A DNA stretch of 64,000 nucleotides, taken from NCBI GenBank assembly GCA_002221725.1, contig NJFT01000090.1, forward strand, positions 1 through 64,000, read 5' to 3'. Source of the DNA: Scedosporium boydii. Its lineage: Eukaryota; Ascomycota; Sordariomycetes; Microascales; Microascaceae. Shown here piece after piece: positions 55,488 to 64,000 of the stretch. Under the pieces are notes generated by a model that saw only the letters and a list, made by a program, of their open reading frames with translations, searched no databases and was not told where the DNA came from. Each line of letters opens with the position of its first letter. Position 1 is the stretch's first letter. The translations under genes and the position numbers were made by a program.

Positions 55488-57530
55488 ATGGCAAACCTCA
55501 AAAGAGCCGCAACTTCTCTTCTTTTCCTCGCTGGCGGCGTAGCCTCCAGCCCCACTCCCCTCTCTCAAGAATCTCTCTTCTTCAAAGTCCCTCCTAGCAT
55601 CTCGAGCGAATCTGCCTATAACGTGCATATCAGCTATGGCGACAAAGCTCCCTCGGGTAACATCCGCGTTGTCTATAGTGATTGCGCCTCAGGTGATGCA
55701 AGTCAAGGTCATCATGAGGTAGCCTCCATCGTCGTGGGTGCTGGGGATGCCATGCCAGACCGCCTTGTCTGGTATGTGCCTCAAGGTGCTCCCGGACATG
55801 GCTGCCTGCACGCATACTCGGATTCCAGGCTTCTTGGTCGCTCCGAGCCAGTCAGTGTTTCCAAGCCCCTCCAAAAGCGTCAGAGCCTGCATGAAATCGG
55901 GGATTCCAACGGTCTCTGGTTCGATGGCGTGAAGTACTTGCAGTCGAAGAACATCAGTGCCGCCGCCAGTGGTGACGCTAAAAACAAGAAGATTGCCATC
56001 ATTGGAGGCGGTATGGCGGGCCTCATGACAAGTCTACTGCTTACCTCAGTCGGGATCAATGACTGGCATATTATGGAGTCGACCCAGCGCGTTGGTGGTC
56101 GTATTCGAACCAAGTATCTCAACGGCACTAGCCCTTCCGACTACCAGTATCAAGAGATGGGCCCAATGCGATTCCCCGTCTCCATTAAGTACGCAGACAC
56201 GAATGAGACACTGGACATCCAAGACCACAAGATGGTATTCCAATTGGCCGACCTTCTGAACGAAATGAACAGCGATCAGCCTGACCTTGCCGTCAACTTC
56301 ATTCCCTGGGTCCAGAGCAACCCCAACACCCCGGCAAATTCTCGCGGCTCTCGCCTTCCAAACGGACGTATTCCTACCGGTGCCCAAATTGCTGCGAATA
56401 AATCCCTGGCGAACGCCGCCCCGAAGGCCGCTGACCCCGAGGGTGCCGACATCGCGTCCGAGCTTATTGAGCACTTGATCGACTTCACGCCTGAGAGGAT
56501 GCGCAACATCTCTACCAATATCTTCAAGGCTCACCGGGAGGCTATCGACCGCGGGCTCTTCCACTGGTCCGAAACTGCCTACCTCCGATACGGTCTTGGC
56601 CTCGATGATGACACTATTGACTTCCTTTCCGGTTCCGGCAACAGCCCAATGTGGGGGGAGTGGTACGACAATACCTATTTCGGTGCGACGACCTGGCGCA
56701 CTATTGACAAAGGGCTTGAGTCCCTCCCTCGTGCGTTTGCCCCTCACGTCAAGGACAAGATCACCTACGGCCGGAAGATTACCGGTCTGGATTACGATGA
56801 GGGCACATCCAAGGTCTCCGTCAGTTGGAGAGACAACGCCTTTGATGGAGAGGCCGAGAGCGAGGAATACGATTACGCCGTGGTCGCTGTTCCGTTCTCC
56901 AAGGTCAGACTATGGAAGACTCCCGCCTATTCGAGCCTTCTTTCTCGAGCGATTTCTACCCTGAACTACGCTCAGTCCTGCAAGGTCGCCCTCCACTACG
57001 AGACTCGTTTCTGGGAAAAGCAGGAGAACCCCATCTTCGGCGGTTGCGGATCTACCGATATCCCCGGTGTCGGCTCCGTCTGCTACCCCGCCTACGAGAT
57101 TAACTCTACCCGGCCCGGTGTTATCCTCGGCTCTTACATTTCCGGCACTCTTGCTCGGTCCGTCGCGGCGCTAAGCGAGGAGGACCATGTAGCTATGATC
57201 CAACGTGCCATGGTGGAGGTGCACGGCGAGATTGCCAACGAGCAGTTTACGGGCAACTATGACCGCCAGTGCTGGGAGGTTGACGAGCATCAGGCCGGCG
57301 CTTGGGCTGCCCCCACCACCGGACAACAGGAACTGTTCATTCCGGCCTACCACCAGACCGAGAAGAACACCATCTTCATTGGTGAGCACACCAGCATTAC
57401 GCATGCGTGGATCTTCTCCGCCCTGGAGTCCGCTGTGCGTGGTACGACCCAGCTCCTCTTGGATTTGGGCCTTGTAGACGAGGCCAAGCAGGTCGTAGAT
57501 ACCTGGATGGCCCGATGGATTACGGTCTAG
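55488..57530 (+). CDS. secreted L-amino acid oxidase
   Basis: A 680-aa intronless FAD flavoprotein that oxidises L-amino acids to imino acids (then keto acids and NH3) with H2O2 as by-product. Domain order: a signal peptide (residues 1-20), a propeptide that ends at a dibasic site KR at 130-131, then the FAD-binding Rossmann motif KKIAIIGGGMAGLM (about 167-180), the second motif QRVGGRIRT, EMGPMRFPVS with the substrate-side Arg, and the C-terminal NTIFIGEHTSITHAWIFSAL. The Neurospora crassa L-amino acid oxidase likewise loses an N-terminal propeptide of about 129 residues, which supports processing here. Such enzymes are induced under nitrogen limitation. The neighbour on the other side of the promoter encodes a secreted RidA-like protein suited to its product. 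The length is usual for the family. Confidence 0.93.
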   Translation: MANLKRAATSLLFLAGGVASSPTPLSQESLFFKVPPSISSESAYNVHISYGDKAPSGNIRVVYSDCASGDASQGHHEVASIVVGAGDAMPDRLVWYVPQGAPGHGCLHAYSDSRLLGRSEPVSVSKPLQKRQSLHEIGDSNGLWFDGVKYLQSKNISAAASGDAKNKKIAIIGGGMAGLMTSLLLTSVGINDWHIMESTQRVGGRIRTKYLNGTSPSDYQYQEMGPMRFPVSIKYADTNETLDIQDHKMVFQLADLLNEMNSDQPDLAVNFIPWVQSNPNTPANSRGSRLPNGRIPTGAQIAANKSLANAAPKAADPEGADIASELIEHLIDFTPERMRNISTNIFKAHREAIDRGLFHWSETAYLRYGLGLDDDTIDFLSGSGNSPMWGEWYDNTYFGATTWRTIDKGLESLPRAFAPHVKDKITYGRKITGLDYDEGTSKVSVSWRDNAFDGEAESEEYDYAVVAVPFSKVRLWKTPAYSSLLSRAISTLNYAQSCKVALHYETRFWEKQENPIFGGCGSTDIPGVGSVCYPAYEINSTRPGVILGSYISGTLARSVAALSEEDHVAMIQRAMVEVHGEIANEQFTGNYDRQCWEVDEHQAGAWAAPTTGQQELFIPAYHQTEKNTIFIGEHTSITHAWIFSALESAVRGTTQLLLDLGLVDEAKQVVDTWMARWITV

Positions 57531-58302
57531 AAGAAAGAAGAATGGCAAAGAGGGTGAGCTCATGAACTACAGCTTGGAAATTAAAGGCGCAATGTCGGTT
57601 GACATCGTTGGCCTATTGTCAAGGGCAGAGTATATGAGAGAGATTGAAGCAGAACGAAGATGAGATGTTGGGCGGTGTCCGGCCGTTTTTTGGTTTTATA
57701 TTCCTACCTCGAATCCTACCTGTGTGGGAAATCGGGGTTAAATAGATAGTAGATGATCGCAAGTCATGAATCATGATATTACGACAATAATATAGACGCA
57801 CTCCTTTCGCCACCTAACACGTTTCCATACATGAAGTCTTGCCTTCTACAAGATATGCTATCAGCTTTATACGCTGGACCTCCTACCATTTTCGTTGATT
57901 TTATCATATTTTACAAACTTTCTGGTGGCCGGAATATAATATCCGGGAATCAGACCAAATCTTGGCTGAAGCCGGAATGAGCGATGTACAATTTGGAGCA
58001 GCAACTCCGCTCACTTGGTTTTGACTCTAAAAGATACCGAATGAATATTCTGCGTGTAAGAATGGATGTTGTATCGTCTCCAAGCGTTCGCGCCTAACGC
58101 ACTCACAGGCCCGTCTCACGTCGCATCCACGTTGCCATGCCCACCACCAGTCCCAATCTGGGAAATGAAGCTGACGGCTTACTAAAATCTCACCTCAATC
58201 AATCGGAGGCCCAACCTCGAGATTTTCTTCTCTCACTCCCATCTCCTTTTCACACGTCAGCTCCCACTTTCCCCCAAATTCTCCTCACGGCCAGGTTGAA
58301 TC
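57531..58302. other. intergenic, no gene seen
   Basis: 3' flank of the oxidase and promoter of the next gene. AT-rich between 57700 and 57950; no supported gene. Confidence 0.4.
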
Positions 58303-59296
58303 ATGGCGACAGTTCGAGAGAGACATCCGGAACTCTTCCGTCCCATCAGCAATGAATCGCCGAGAGGGAAAAGGCGGACTGTGCCAATGCAAGTTCTATG
58401 CCTTGGCTTCAATAGAACAGGAACCTCGTGTGAGTTGGGACCGGTTTTGTCGGGATCGGTTGAATGCTTCCTACTAGGGGATAGGGCGGGGTCCTCGTTT
58501 TTTGTTCTTTCATTTAATAAGAAGGAGCCGATGGGAATTCTATTGCTAACCTGTTCCCCCAGCTATGTGCGCCGCTCTAGAGCAGCTGGGAATCCCGTGT
58601 TGGCATTCCTTCCACCTGTTGTCCACCAACTTTGGCGATAACGAGATGTGGCAGGACGCCATTGATCGCAAGTTCTTCAACGCTGGAACACCTTTCGGAC
58701 GGGATGAGTTTGATCAGCTTCTACACGGCTTCGGCGGTGTTTCTTCCGATACACCAGCCATCGCCTTTTCCGAGGACCTCATTACAGCCTATCCGGAATC
58801 CAAGGTTGTTTTGGTCGAACGAGATATTGAATCGTGGTATAAAAGCTATATGCACAGCATCATCGGCAACATGTTCAACCCGTTCGTCCGCCTTGTATAT
58901 TACTTCGACCGTTCCTACATCTATCCCATCGGCAGAGTGCAGGAGACCACCGTGGAAGGATGGCTTGGCATCAAAAGCAAAAAGGATGCGGAGCTGAAGG
59001 CGAAAGAGAAGTATCGTGAGCACTACGCGCTAGTTAGGCGGATTACTCCCAAGGAGAGGTTACTGGAGTTTAAACTGTCGGAGGGTTGGGAACCTTTGTG
59101 CCAGTTCCTCGGCAAGCCGGTCCCGAACACGCCGTTTCCTCATCTAAATGACCAGAAATGGTTTGACGAAAAGGTGTCGATCCTCATGAAAATCGGGATT
59201 ACCAAGCTGTTCTATAAGATTAGCCCCATCATTGCCTCAGCCCTTGCCGCTGTTGCAGGGTGGTATTGGTGGATTACAACATATGGGAAGCCATAG
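58303..59296 (+). CDS. P-loop sulfotransferase-like protein (Sulfotransfer_4 family)
   Basis: Exon 1 is 58303-58429 and exon 2 is 58563-59296, with a 133-nt intron (GTGAGT...CCCCCAG, phase 1) giving 286 aa. The N-terminal PAPS-binding P-loop spans the intron: QVLCLGFNRTGTSSMCAALE. It is followed by EQLGIPCWHSFHLLSTN, TPAIAFSEDLITAYPESKVV, LVERDIESWYKSY (the second PAPS contact region), FKLSEGWEPLCQFLGKPVPN and TPFPHLND. This pattern is the fungal sulfotransferase/P-loop family, abundant in ascomycetes and mostly without proven sulfate transfer. The C-terminus (ISPIIASALAAVAGWYWWI) is a tail-anchor-like helix, so membrane attachment is likely. The intron in the P-loop after TS is typical. The substrate is unknown. 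Confidence 0.85.
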
Positions 59297-60214
59297 TTCT
59301 CAGCGGGTAGATTCATCGGTGTGAAGATTCTGGCATCCGGTAGATTTTGGATAAACTCGTTTCATGGGTGAGCTTTCAAAATTCGCTCTCCATATTCTAC
59401 ATAATACATCCGCGGCCAGTGAGCATCGATACTTTCGGGTGTGAGTAGTTCGATTTACATTGGACGGTGGTGCTGAATTGGTTGGTGAGCTGGGCAATTA
59501 GGATTTCGCGCGGCACTTGCGGGAACGTCACCGTAGAGAGGGTTGAAGCGAGATGAAGGAGTTGGGGTCGTTGGCAGAGAATATTCGTCCTTTATCAACT
59601 CATCGCGCCCAAAACGGCGGAAGTTGGTGAAGTTTCGGCACTGTTCCAATACAGTATTGATATCGATCGAAGCAATCCCTGGATAGATGAGGTGTATAAC
59701 GACATGGCTCTCTCAATAACTATCTCGGCGGACCCCCTCAGCAGACACTGGCGTGCAGCACCCAGTTGCGGGAAGGTACTAGTTTGCTGACGAAGATGTC
59801 CAGTAGGAATACCCCGATTGGGGACTAGTCCTGTGTAGCGGCGGACCATTTCGGTCTATTAGTACGTCCTCCGCAAACCATTCGAGTGGAGGCTCAATAC
59901 TGGTGAAGGCCTCTGGCAAGTTTGCAGTTTGCAGGCGGCGATCTATTCCCGAACTTCATCTCTGGTTCGATGATTCTCTGTGAATTGGGATGTCAGGTGA
60001 TTGAATCGCAAATAAAACTCCCTTTGTACATAAAGAACGAATATGCATATGCACATCCCATGTCAGGGGCCAGCTACACCTATCAGGTGCCCCGTAGCTC
60101 TTGACATTGGTGCCCAACAGTGAAGCTTGGAGCTGAATCCTTACCGCCATCTTCCACATCGTTATTGTCTCGTGCTCTTTCTACCAACCTCAGTCTAGTC
60201 TAACTCAACACAAC
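59297..60214. other. intergenic, no gene seen
   Basis: No supported coding region; frames of 60-84 aa only. Confidence 0.4.
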
Positions 60215-61136
60215 ATGAACCCTATTAGCTTTGAAAGGTGTGTCCGTCTGTTGTCCCAATGGCAGCGCATTACCGAGCTCTCCGGTACTAACATTAATGC
60301 CTAGAGTCATCTCATCTGGCACCATCCGGTTCTTTGTCGGGCCAAACAAAAGAGAATTTGTTGCCCACGCCGCCGTTATCGCCGGCCAATCCCAACCGCT
60401 ACACAACTTGGTCTACGGCAATTTCAGCGAAGCGAAACCGAACCATGCCTTTTTAGAGTCTGTCGACGAGCTGGCGTTTGTGCTTCTCTGCGAATATGCA
60501 TATACCGGTGACTACAACTTGGAGGTAGTGCCTCAAGACCCTGCACCCAACGGCACCAATTTCGAGGAACCCCAGGATGAGGGGCCTGCGGTCGAGGAAT
60601 CCAAGGACGAGGAACCCGCCATTGAGGGCTCCGCCGAACCTATCGCTGTGAACGGCGACGACGATTGGGGCTTTCCTACAAAGAAGACTAGTAAGAAAAG
60701 GAAGAGTCGGAAACGGGATCGACTTTGGAGAGGATTCACAAGCGCCACATACCTCGACAGCAGCATTGTTTCAACGGGGCCGCCGTATGATCCAACAGAA
60801 TGCAAGAATCCCGGTGACGCCCTTCTCGCGCATACTAAAGTATATCTCCTCGCGGATTATTACGCGGTCCCGAAGCTCGTGTCGCTTTCACTGGATAAGC
60901 TACACCAGACTCTCTGTGCATACGACGTCAACGGCGACACGATTGAGGGTATTGTTGACCTTCTTCGGCTTGCATTCGAGGAGGAAACTCCGGACCTGCT
61001 TAGATCGATGTTTTCGCTATTCGCTGCATGTCACGTTGAGAAATTGTGGGAGAGCGAGAACTTTCGACAGTTGCTGGGTACGTATGGGGATTTGTCCAAG
61101 CGGTTGGTCGGGTCGATGTTGGGGCGTTTGGATTAA
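60215..61136 (+). CDS. BTB/POZ-domain protein with a charged insert
   Basis: Exon 1 is the tiny 60215-60237 (MNPISFE) and exon 2 is 60305-61136. The 67-nt intron has an ACTAAC branch site close to its CTAG, giving 284 aa. The BTB fold follows at once: SGTIRFFVGPNKREFVAHAA, VIAGQSQPLHNLVYGNFSEA, FLESVDELAFVLLCEYAYTG and, after an insert, KVYLLADYYAVPKLVSLSLD. The insert (about 100-165) is first acidic (PQDEGPAVEESKDEEPAIEG) and then strongly basic (KKTSKKRKSRKRDRLWRG), a probable nuclear signal placed between BTB strands. Fungal BTB proteins of this type are often cullin-3 adaptors or of unknown use; no Kelch or zinc-finger partner domain is present. The large N-terminal stretch that would be read through the intron is not part of the gene. 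Confidence 0.82.
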
Positions 61137-61713
61137 GGCATGTTACAGATAGAAGGGCACTAGACGGACGGTGGTGATTGAAGGATATTTTGACTTGCCT
61201 TTGAGTAAATGTTGAAACAAGCGCGCTTGGGAAGTCTCTTGTACCACTCGCCGTGTAAACGCTAGCTCATCAGCTGTAACTAATGCATGTTCCTTTCGTT
61301 TGAACTAACAAGTTCCCGTTGACGTTATTTATGCTAAGACAGTTGATTACTTGTAAAGATCAAGCATGGTTCATCTACTCGAAGCTGCTACTCGTCAAAT
61401 TTAAGCGAAAACCCTCACCTGATGTGAGAAATAAGCCCCAACAGAAGCGTTGACCCCCCCCCTCTCGGAGATTGAGATGGAAATCATCAGGCTCATGAAG
61501 CTTCTCCCTACATACCTCTCGTACAAAGCCCGAGAGAAGAGAATACACCAGGACAACCCTCGGAGATGTTGGGAAAATATTAGACAGTACAAAATAGTTA
61601 TTACAATGGAGGGAAAGGGAAAAAAAAAATGAAATAAAATGAAAAAGGAATAAAGAGGAATACAGACAAAAACAGAAGTCGATGTGCCTTCTTTGAAGGC
61701 GCATTGGGATTTG
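61137..61713. other. 3' flank of BTB gene and tRNA trailer region
   Basis: No supported gene. Plus-strand A-rich (61618-61665) with a pyrimidine-rich opposite strand. The open frames (61375-61761) cross the tRNA and are not called. Confidence 0.4.
61668..61672 (-). terminator. candidate RNA polymerase III terminator of tRNA-Lys
   Basis: Five A on the plus strand give TTTTT on the transcribed strand, about 42 nt after the mature 3' end of the tRNA. It is the first T run of at least four after the gene and would end polymerase III transcription. Confidence 0.5.
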
Positions 61714-61786
61714 AGCCCAATGCGGGGGTCGAACCCGCAGCCTTGAGATTAAGAGTCTCACGCTCTACCGATTGAGCTAACCGGGC
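61714..61786 (-). tRNA. tRNA-Lys (anticodon CTT)
   Basis: A 73-nt cloverleaf on the minus strand with no intron. The acceptor stem (GCCCGGT pairing with ATTGGGC through two G-U pairs), the D-arm TAGCTCAATCGGTAGAGC (A box), the anticodon arm TGAGACTCTTAATCTCA and the T-arm GCGGGTTCGAACCCCGC (B box) are all intact. The loop centre CTT reads AAG codons. The downstream flank repeats part of the acceptor strand and could form a hairpin with it (see findings). Confidence 0.95.
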
Positions 61787-62021
61787 AGGCTAGTTTGCGA
61801 TTGGAAAATATCCCCCTAGGAAAATGTAAAAACGACCCAGCCATGTGTCAGCCCGTTCGTCTGCGTCAACTTACACCTGTGGGTCACCTCAAATCGAGTC
61901 GATCACTGGCACATAATTGGTCACCCACCCAAGCGCGCCCTTCCCAAAACAACTTTACTGATCAGGTCGAGTATCTTGTCCAGCCCAGTGGATGTAACTG
62001 AACGCTGGGCAGTGGTAGAAC
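61787..62021. other. spacer, no gene seen
   Basis: Upstream of the tRNA; nothing recognised. Confidence 0.4.
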
Positions 62022-62390
62022 TTAGCCTGCGCGGAGGGACTTAATCTCGTTCACCTTAGCGGTGACGAGGAGTAATTGGGCGTAATCCCGAAGAACATGT
62101 CGTTAGTTGGACAAGTAGTCGATCTCGTCAGCGGCAAGATTGTCTAAAGCGGTAGAGTCCTTGGCGAGACAACTGATTTCCTTCCACCTCCAGTGTTTCT
62201 CGTAATGGGAAGGAGTAACGGCTTCGTCCAGCTGAAGGTGCTGATCTAGGCTTTTACGGTCTGAGAATGTACGAAATGATACAGTGGAACAGAGATAACG
62301 GGAGTTAGAGCTCACCTTTATTATTGGGAGGCTCCTATAGGTAGGCCACGATAGCCCTGCGGGGCAACCATGGCGCCAGCTAATTGATCT
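62022..62390 (-). pseudogene. stop-interrupted relic of an unrecognised gene
   Basis: Minus strand. From about 62375 a frame reads WLPRRAIVAYL, a TAG at 62337-62335, EPPNNK, then a clean 58-nt intron (GTGAGC...CTCAG) and SLDQHLQLDEAVTPSHYEKH with ISCLAKDSTALDNLAADEID, ending YLSN. After that comes a TAA, followed by HVLRDYAQLLLVTAKVNEIK and a final TAA at 62024-62022. Removing the two internal stops would give one continuous spliced protein. Both internal stops (TAG and TAA) could arise from CAG or CAA by C-to-T change. The family is not recognised. A related-looking frame further upstream at 62557-62321 (AAFSTQRFGRNCIFDVESLV) may belong to the same relic after a frameshift. Confidence 0.4.
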
Positions 62391-64000
62391 GCCAGCTGTG
62401 GAGGTACCCGGACCAGGCTCTCCACATCAAATATGCAGTTTCGTCCGAATCGTTGGGTCGAAAAAGCCGCCTTAGCAGTAACCGGCTGAGGGTGGGCCGC
62501 GGGACGACGCAGTAAATTTACGGTAATAGACTTCTCGCAGCATCTGCAGGTCAGCAATGTTGGCTCCTTTTTTTCTATTCGTTTCTACTGGGCGACAGAC
62601 AGACTAACAGCTAGCCTACCGTGGAAAGAGAGAGACGCTCGGGATTCGTGTGGTTGCTATGGCCATGATCGAGCCCTAAAGTATATCTCGGAAGAGCTAC
62701 ATGCCCCTTTTTCATGACTGAGCAATAATTGCACTGGGGAGATGTATCTAGGGCTGAAGTTAGCAGGGAATGAATAAAGAGGAAGATGGAGTACGTACTT
62801 TGATCCAAGGAGTAATGTTAGAAGTCGGAATGGTGCTAGTATTAGAACCCGAGGAGCTGTTACACTTCTGCTTTGTATATAGGTGAGTAATAGCTTAATA
62901 TCCCTTTATTTAATAAAAAGAAAATAATAAAAATTAGAAAACAGTACTAAAAAAGGAAAATAAGAACGGGGGTTTTAATTGGGGGGATTAAATATTATAA
63001 GGTTATAGCTATTAGAGGAGAAAATTAATTCAATCCTAATACTAGCTCAGGGTCTATCAGGTAGGTATGGCTAGTGTAAGGGTCGAGGGTGCCTATTATG
63101 AAGTAAGTGAGGTAGTTAAGTAGTATTTACAAGATCTTGGTATAGTTATACTTGAATTGACTACTGAAGAGTCTGGAAGGACAAACTAGCTTCGTAACTT
63201 ATATAGACGTTTCCCTTCTATCTCTTCCCTAGTCGATCGCTTACTAGTTCGACCGTCCGGTCGGTGTTAAGGGTGGTATTACTGTTAGTATAATCATTAG
63301 TATTATTTTGATTCTAGTTGTTATCTTCTCCATCCCCTATTACTGCAAGGCAAAACAATGGGATAGCTCTATAGTGGCTGGAGTAAGTGCTGAGTGTAGA
63401 GATGGTGCCAAGTCTAGAGTGAAACATGCAAATGTAAAGGAACATTGAAGTTACTAAGGTAGGATCCTCCTCATAATCAATGGGACTATAAGCCGATAAT
63501 GGCCTAATTAAGCTACCGAGATTGCCACACCCTCTCCTGGCCCAGAGCGCTCAGTATCTATTCCAAGGTTGTTGGGATTTGAACAGGGCTTTAGACTACC
63601 ACGGGTCAAGAAGTACCAGAATCGGGCACTAAAGAAGGAAAGGCATCATGCCAGCGTTGCTAATCTGTGGCGACCCTGGTGAGCAGCCGTAGATACGTGT
63701 GCTACATCCTGTGGTGTAAGCATTGGTATTCCTGCTGTGGGACGTGGATAACGGGCAAGCACACATGCATTCCATGACGTGACTGGGTGACAGAAATGGT
63801 TGAAATCTTGCGAGTAAGCTGAGATTGGAAACCATTTGATGAGACATGAAGACATACGGGCAGCTTTCTGTTTTAAACTCTTATTATAAGCCCGGATTAA
63901 AGGAGTTTAGCAGCCGTAGAAGGAGAAGATCGGCATACTTAGAGGGACTGCGGTTCTGCGCTGTGTTGTTAAAAGAAAATTGGTTTCTGTTCCACATCAT
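62391..64000. other. gene-poor, AT-rich end of window
   Basis: From about 62885 to 63010 the sequence is very A/T-rich (ATTTAATAAAAAGAAAATAA), and much of 63000-63330 has the short-word, TA-rich look of mutated repeats (TAGTATTATTTTGATT). A CGACCGTCCGGTCGG palindrome sits at 63249-63263. No supported gene. Confidence 0.4.

Noticed and set aside
61375..61761. 128-aa minus frame over the tRNA-Lys gene
   Set aside because: It crosses the tRNA and consists mostly of Phe/Leu/Ser from pyrimidine-rich DNA.
1..64000. CRISPR array, prokaryotic operons or ribosome-binding sites
   Set aside because: The DNA is fungal nuclear; no regularly spaced direct repeats with unique spacers were seen.

Overview
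The window looks like nuclear DNA of a filamentous ascomycete (Pezizomycotina, perhaps Sordariomycetes; genus not determinable). Protein genes carry short GT-AG introns of about 45-135 nt with CTRAC-like branch sites. Typical fungal families appear: Clr5, CorA-like, an Hsp30/YRO2-type opsin relative, CBM18, L-amino acid oxidase and fungal P-loop sulfotransferase-like. Genes lie singly on both strands without operons, separated by long AT-rich or homopolymer-rich spacers. Exon structures were worked out by hand from splice signals and reading-frame phase.

Layout. 0-5 kb: a CorA-like membrane protein, a spliced 63-aa protein and a degenerate ~40-nt tandem repeat. 5.5-15 kb: secretion and carbohydrate genes, namely a GH33 sialidase, two divergent paralogous small secreted Cys proteins, a GH13 alpha-glucosidase and a D-xylose-reductase-like aldo-keto reductase. 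15.7-18 kb: decayed sequence, with a stop-interrupted relic gene and a Tc1/mariner-type helix-turn-helix fragment. 19.9-28 kb: an opsin-related seven-helix protein lacking the retinal lysine, a large membrane protein with an in-frame TGA, a small spliced gene and a Clr5-domain protein. 28.6-38.8 kb: a PMCA/Pmc1-type Ca2+-ATPase, a membrane-anchored CBM18 protein and a secreted seven-exon FAD-linked oxidase. 38.8-49.6 kb: gene-poor, with two small or disordered proteins and weak ORFs. 49.7-61.8 kb: a crotonase-family protein, a DUF829/TMEM53-like hydrolase, a secreted RidA-like protein facing a secreted L-amino acid oxidase, a sulfotransferase-like protein, a BTB protein and tRNA-Lys(CTT). 62-64 kb: decayed, AT-rich, with a second stop-containing relic.

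How the genes may work together. The clearest functional link is the head-to-head pair of an exported L-amino acid oxidase (55.5 kb, plus strand) and a RidA/YjgF enamine/imine deaminase with an N-terminal signal peptide (54.2 kb, minus strand). Amino acid oxidases release imino acids, and imines and enamines are what RidA proteins hydrolyse, so the two could act in sequence outside the cell. The sialidase, CBM18 protein, secreted FAD oxidase and small Cys proteins give the window a strong secreted or host-interaction flavour. Several relic reading frames have stops that could come from C-to-T changes at CAA, CAG or CGA codons, consistent with (but not proving) repeat-induced point mutation.
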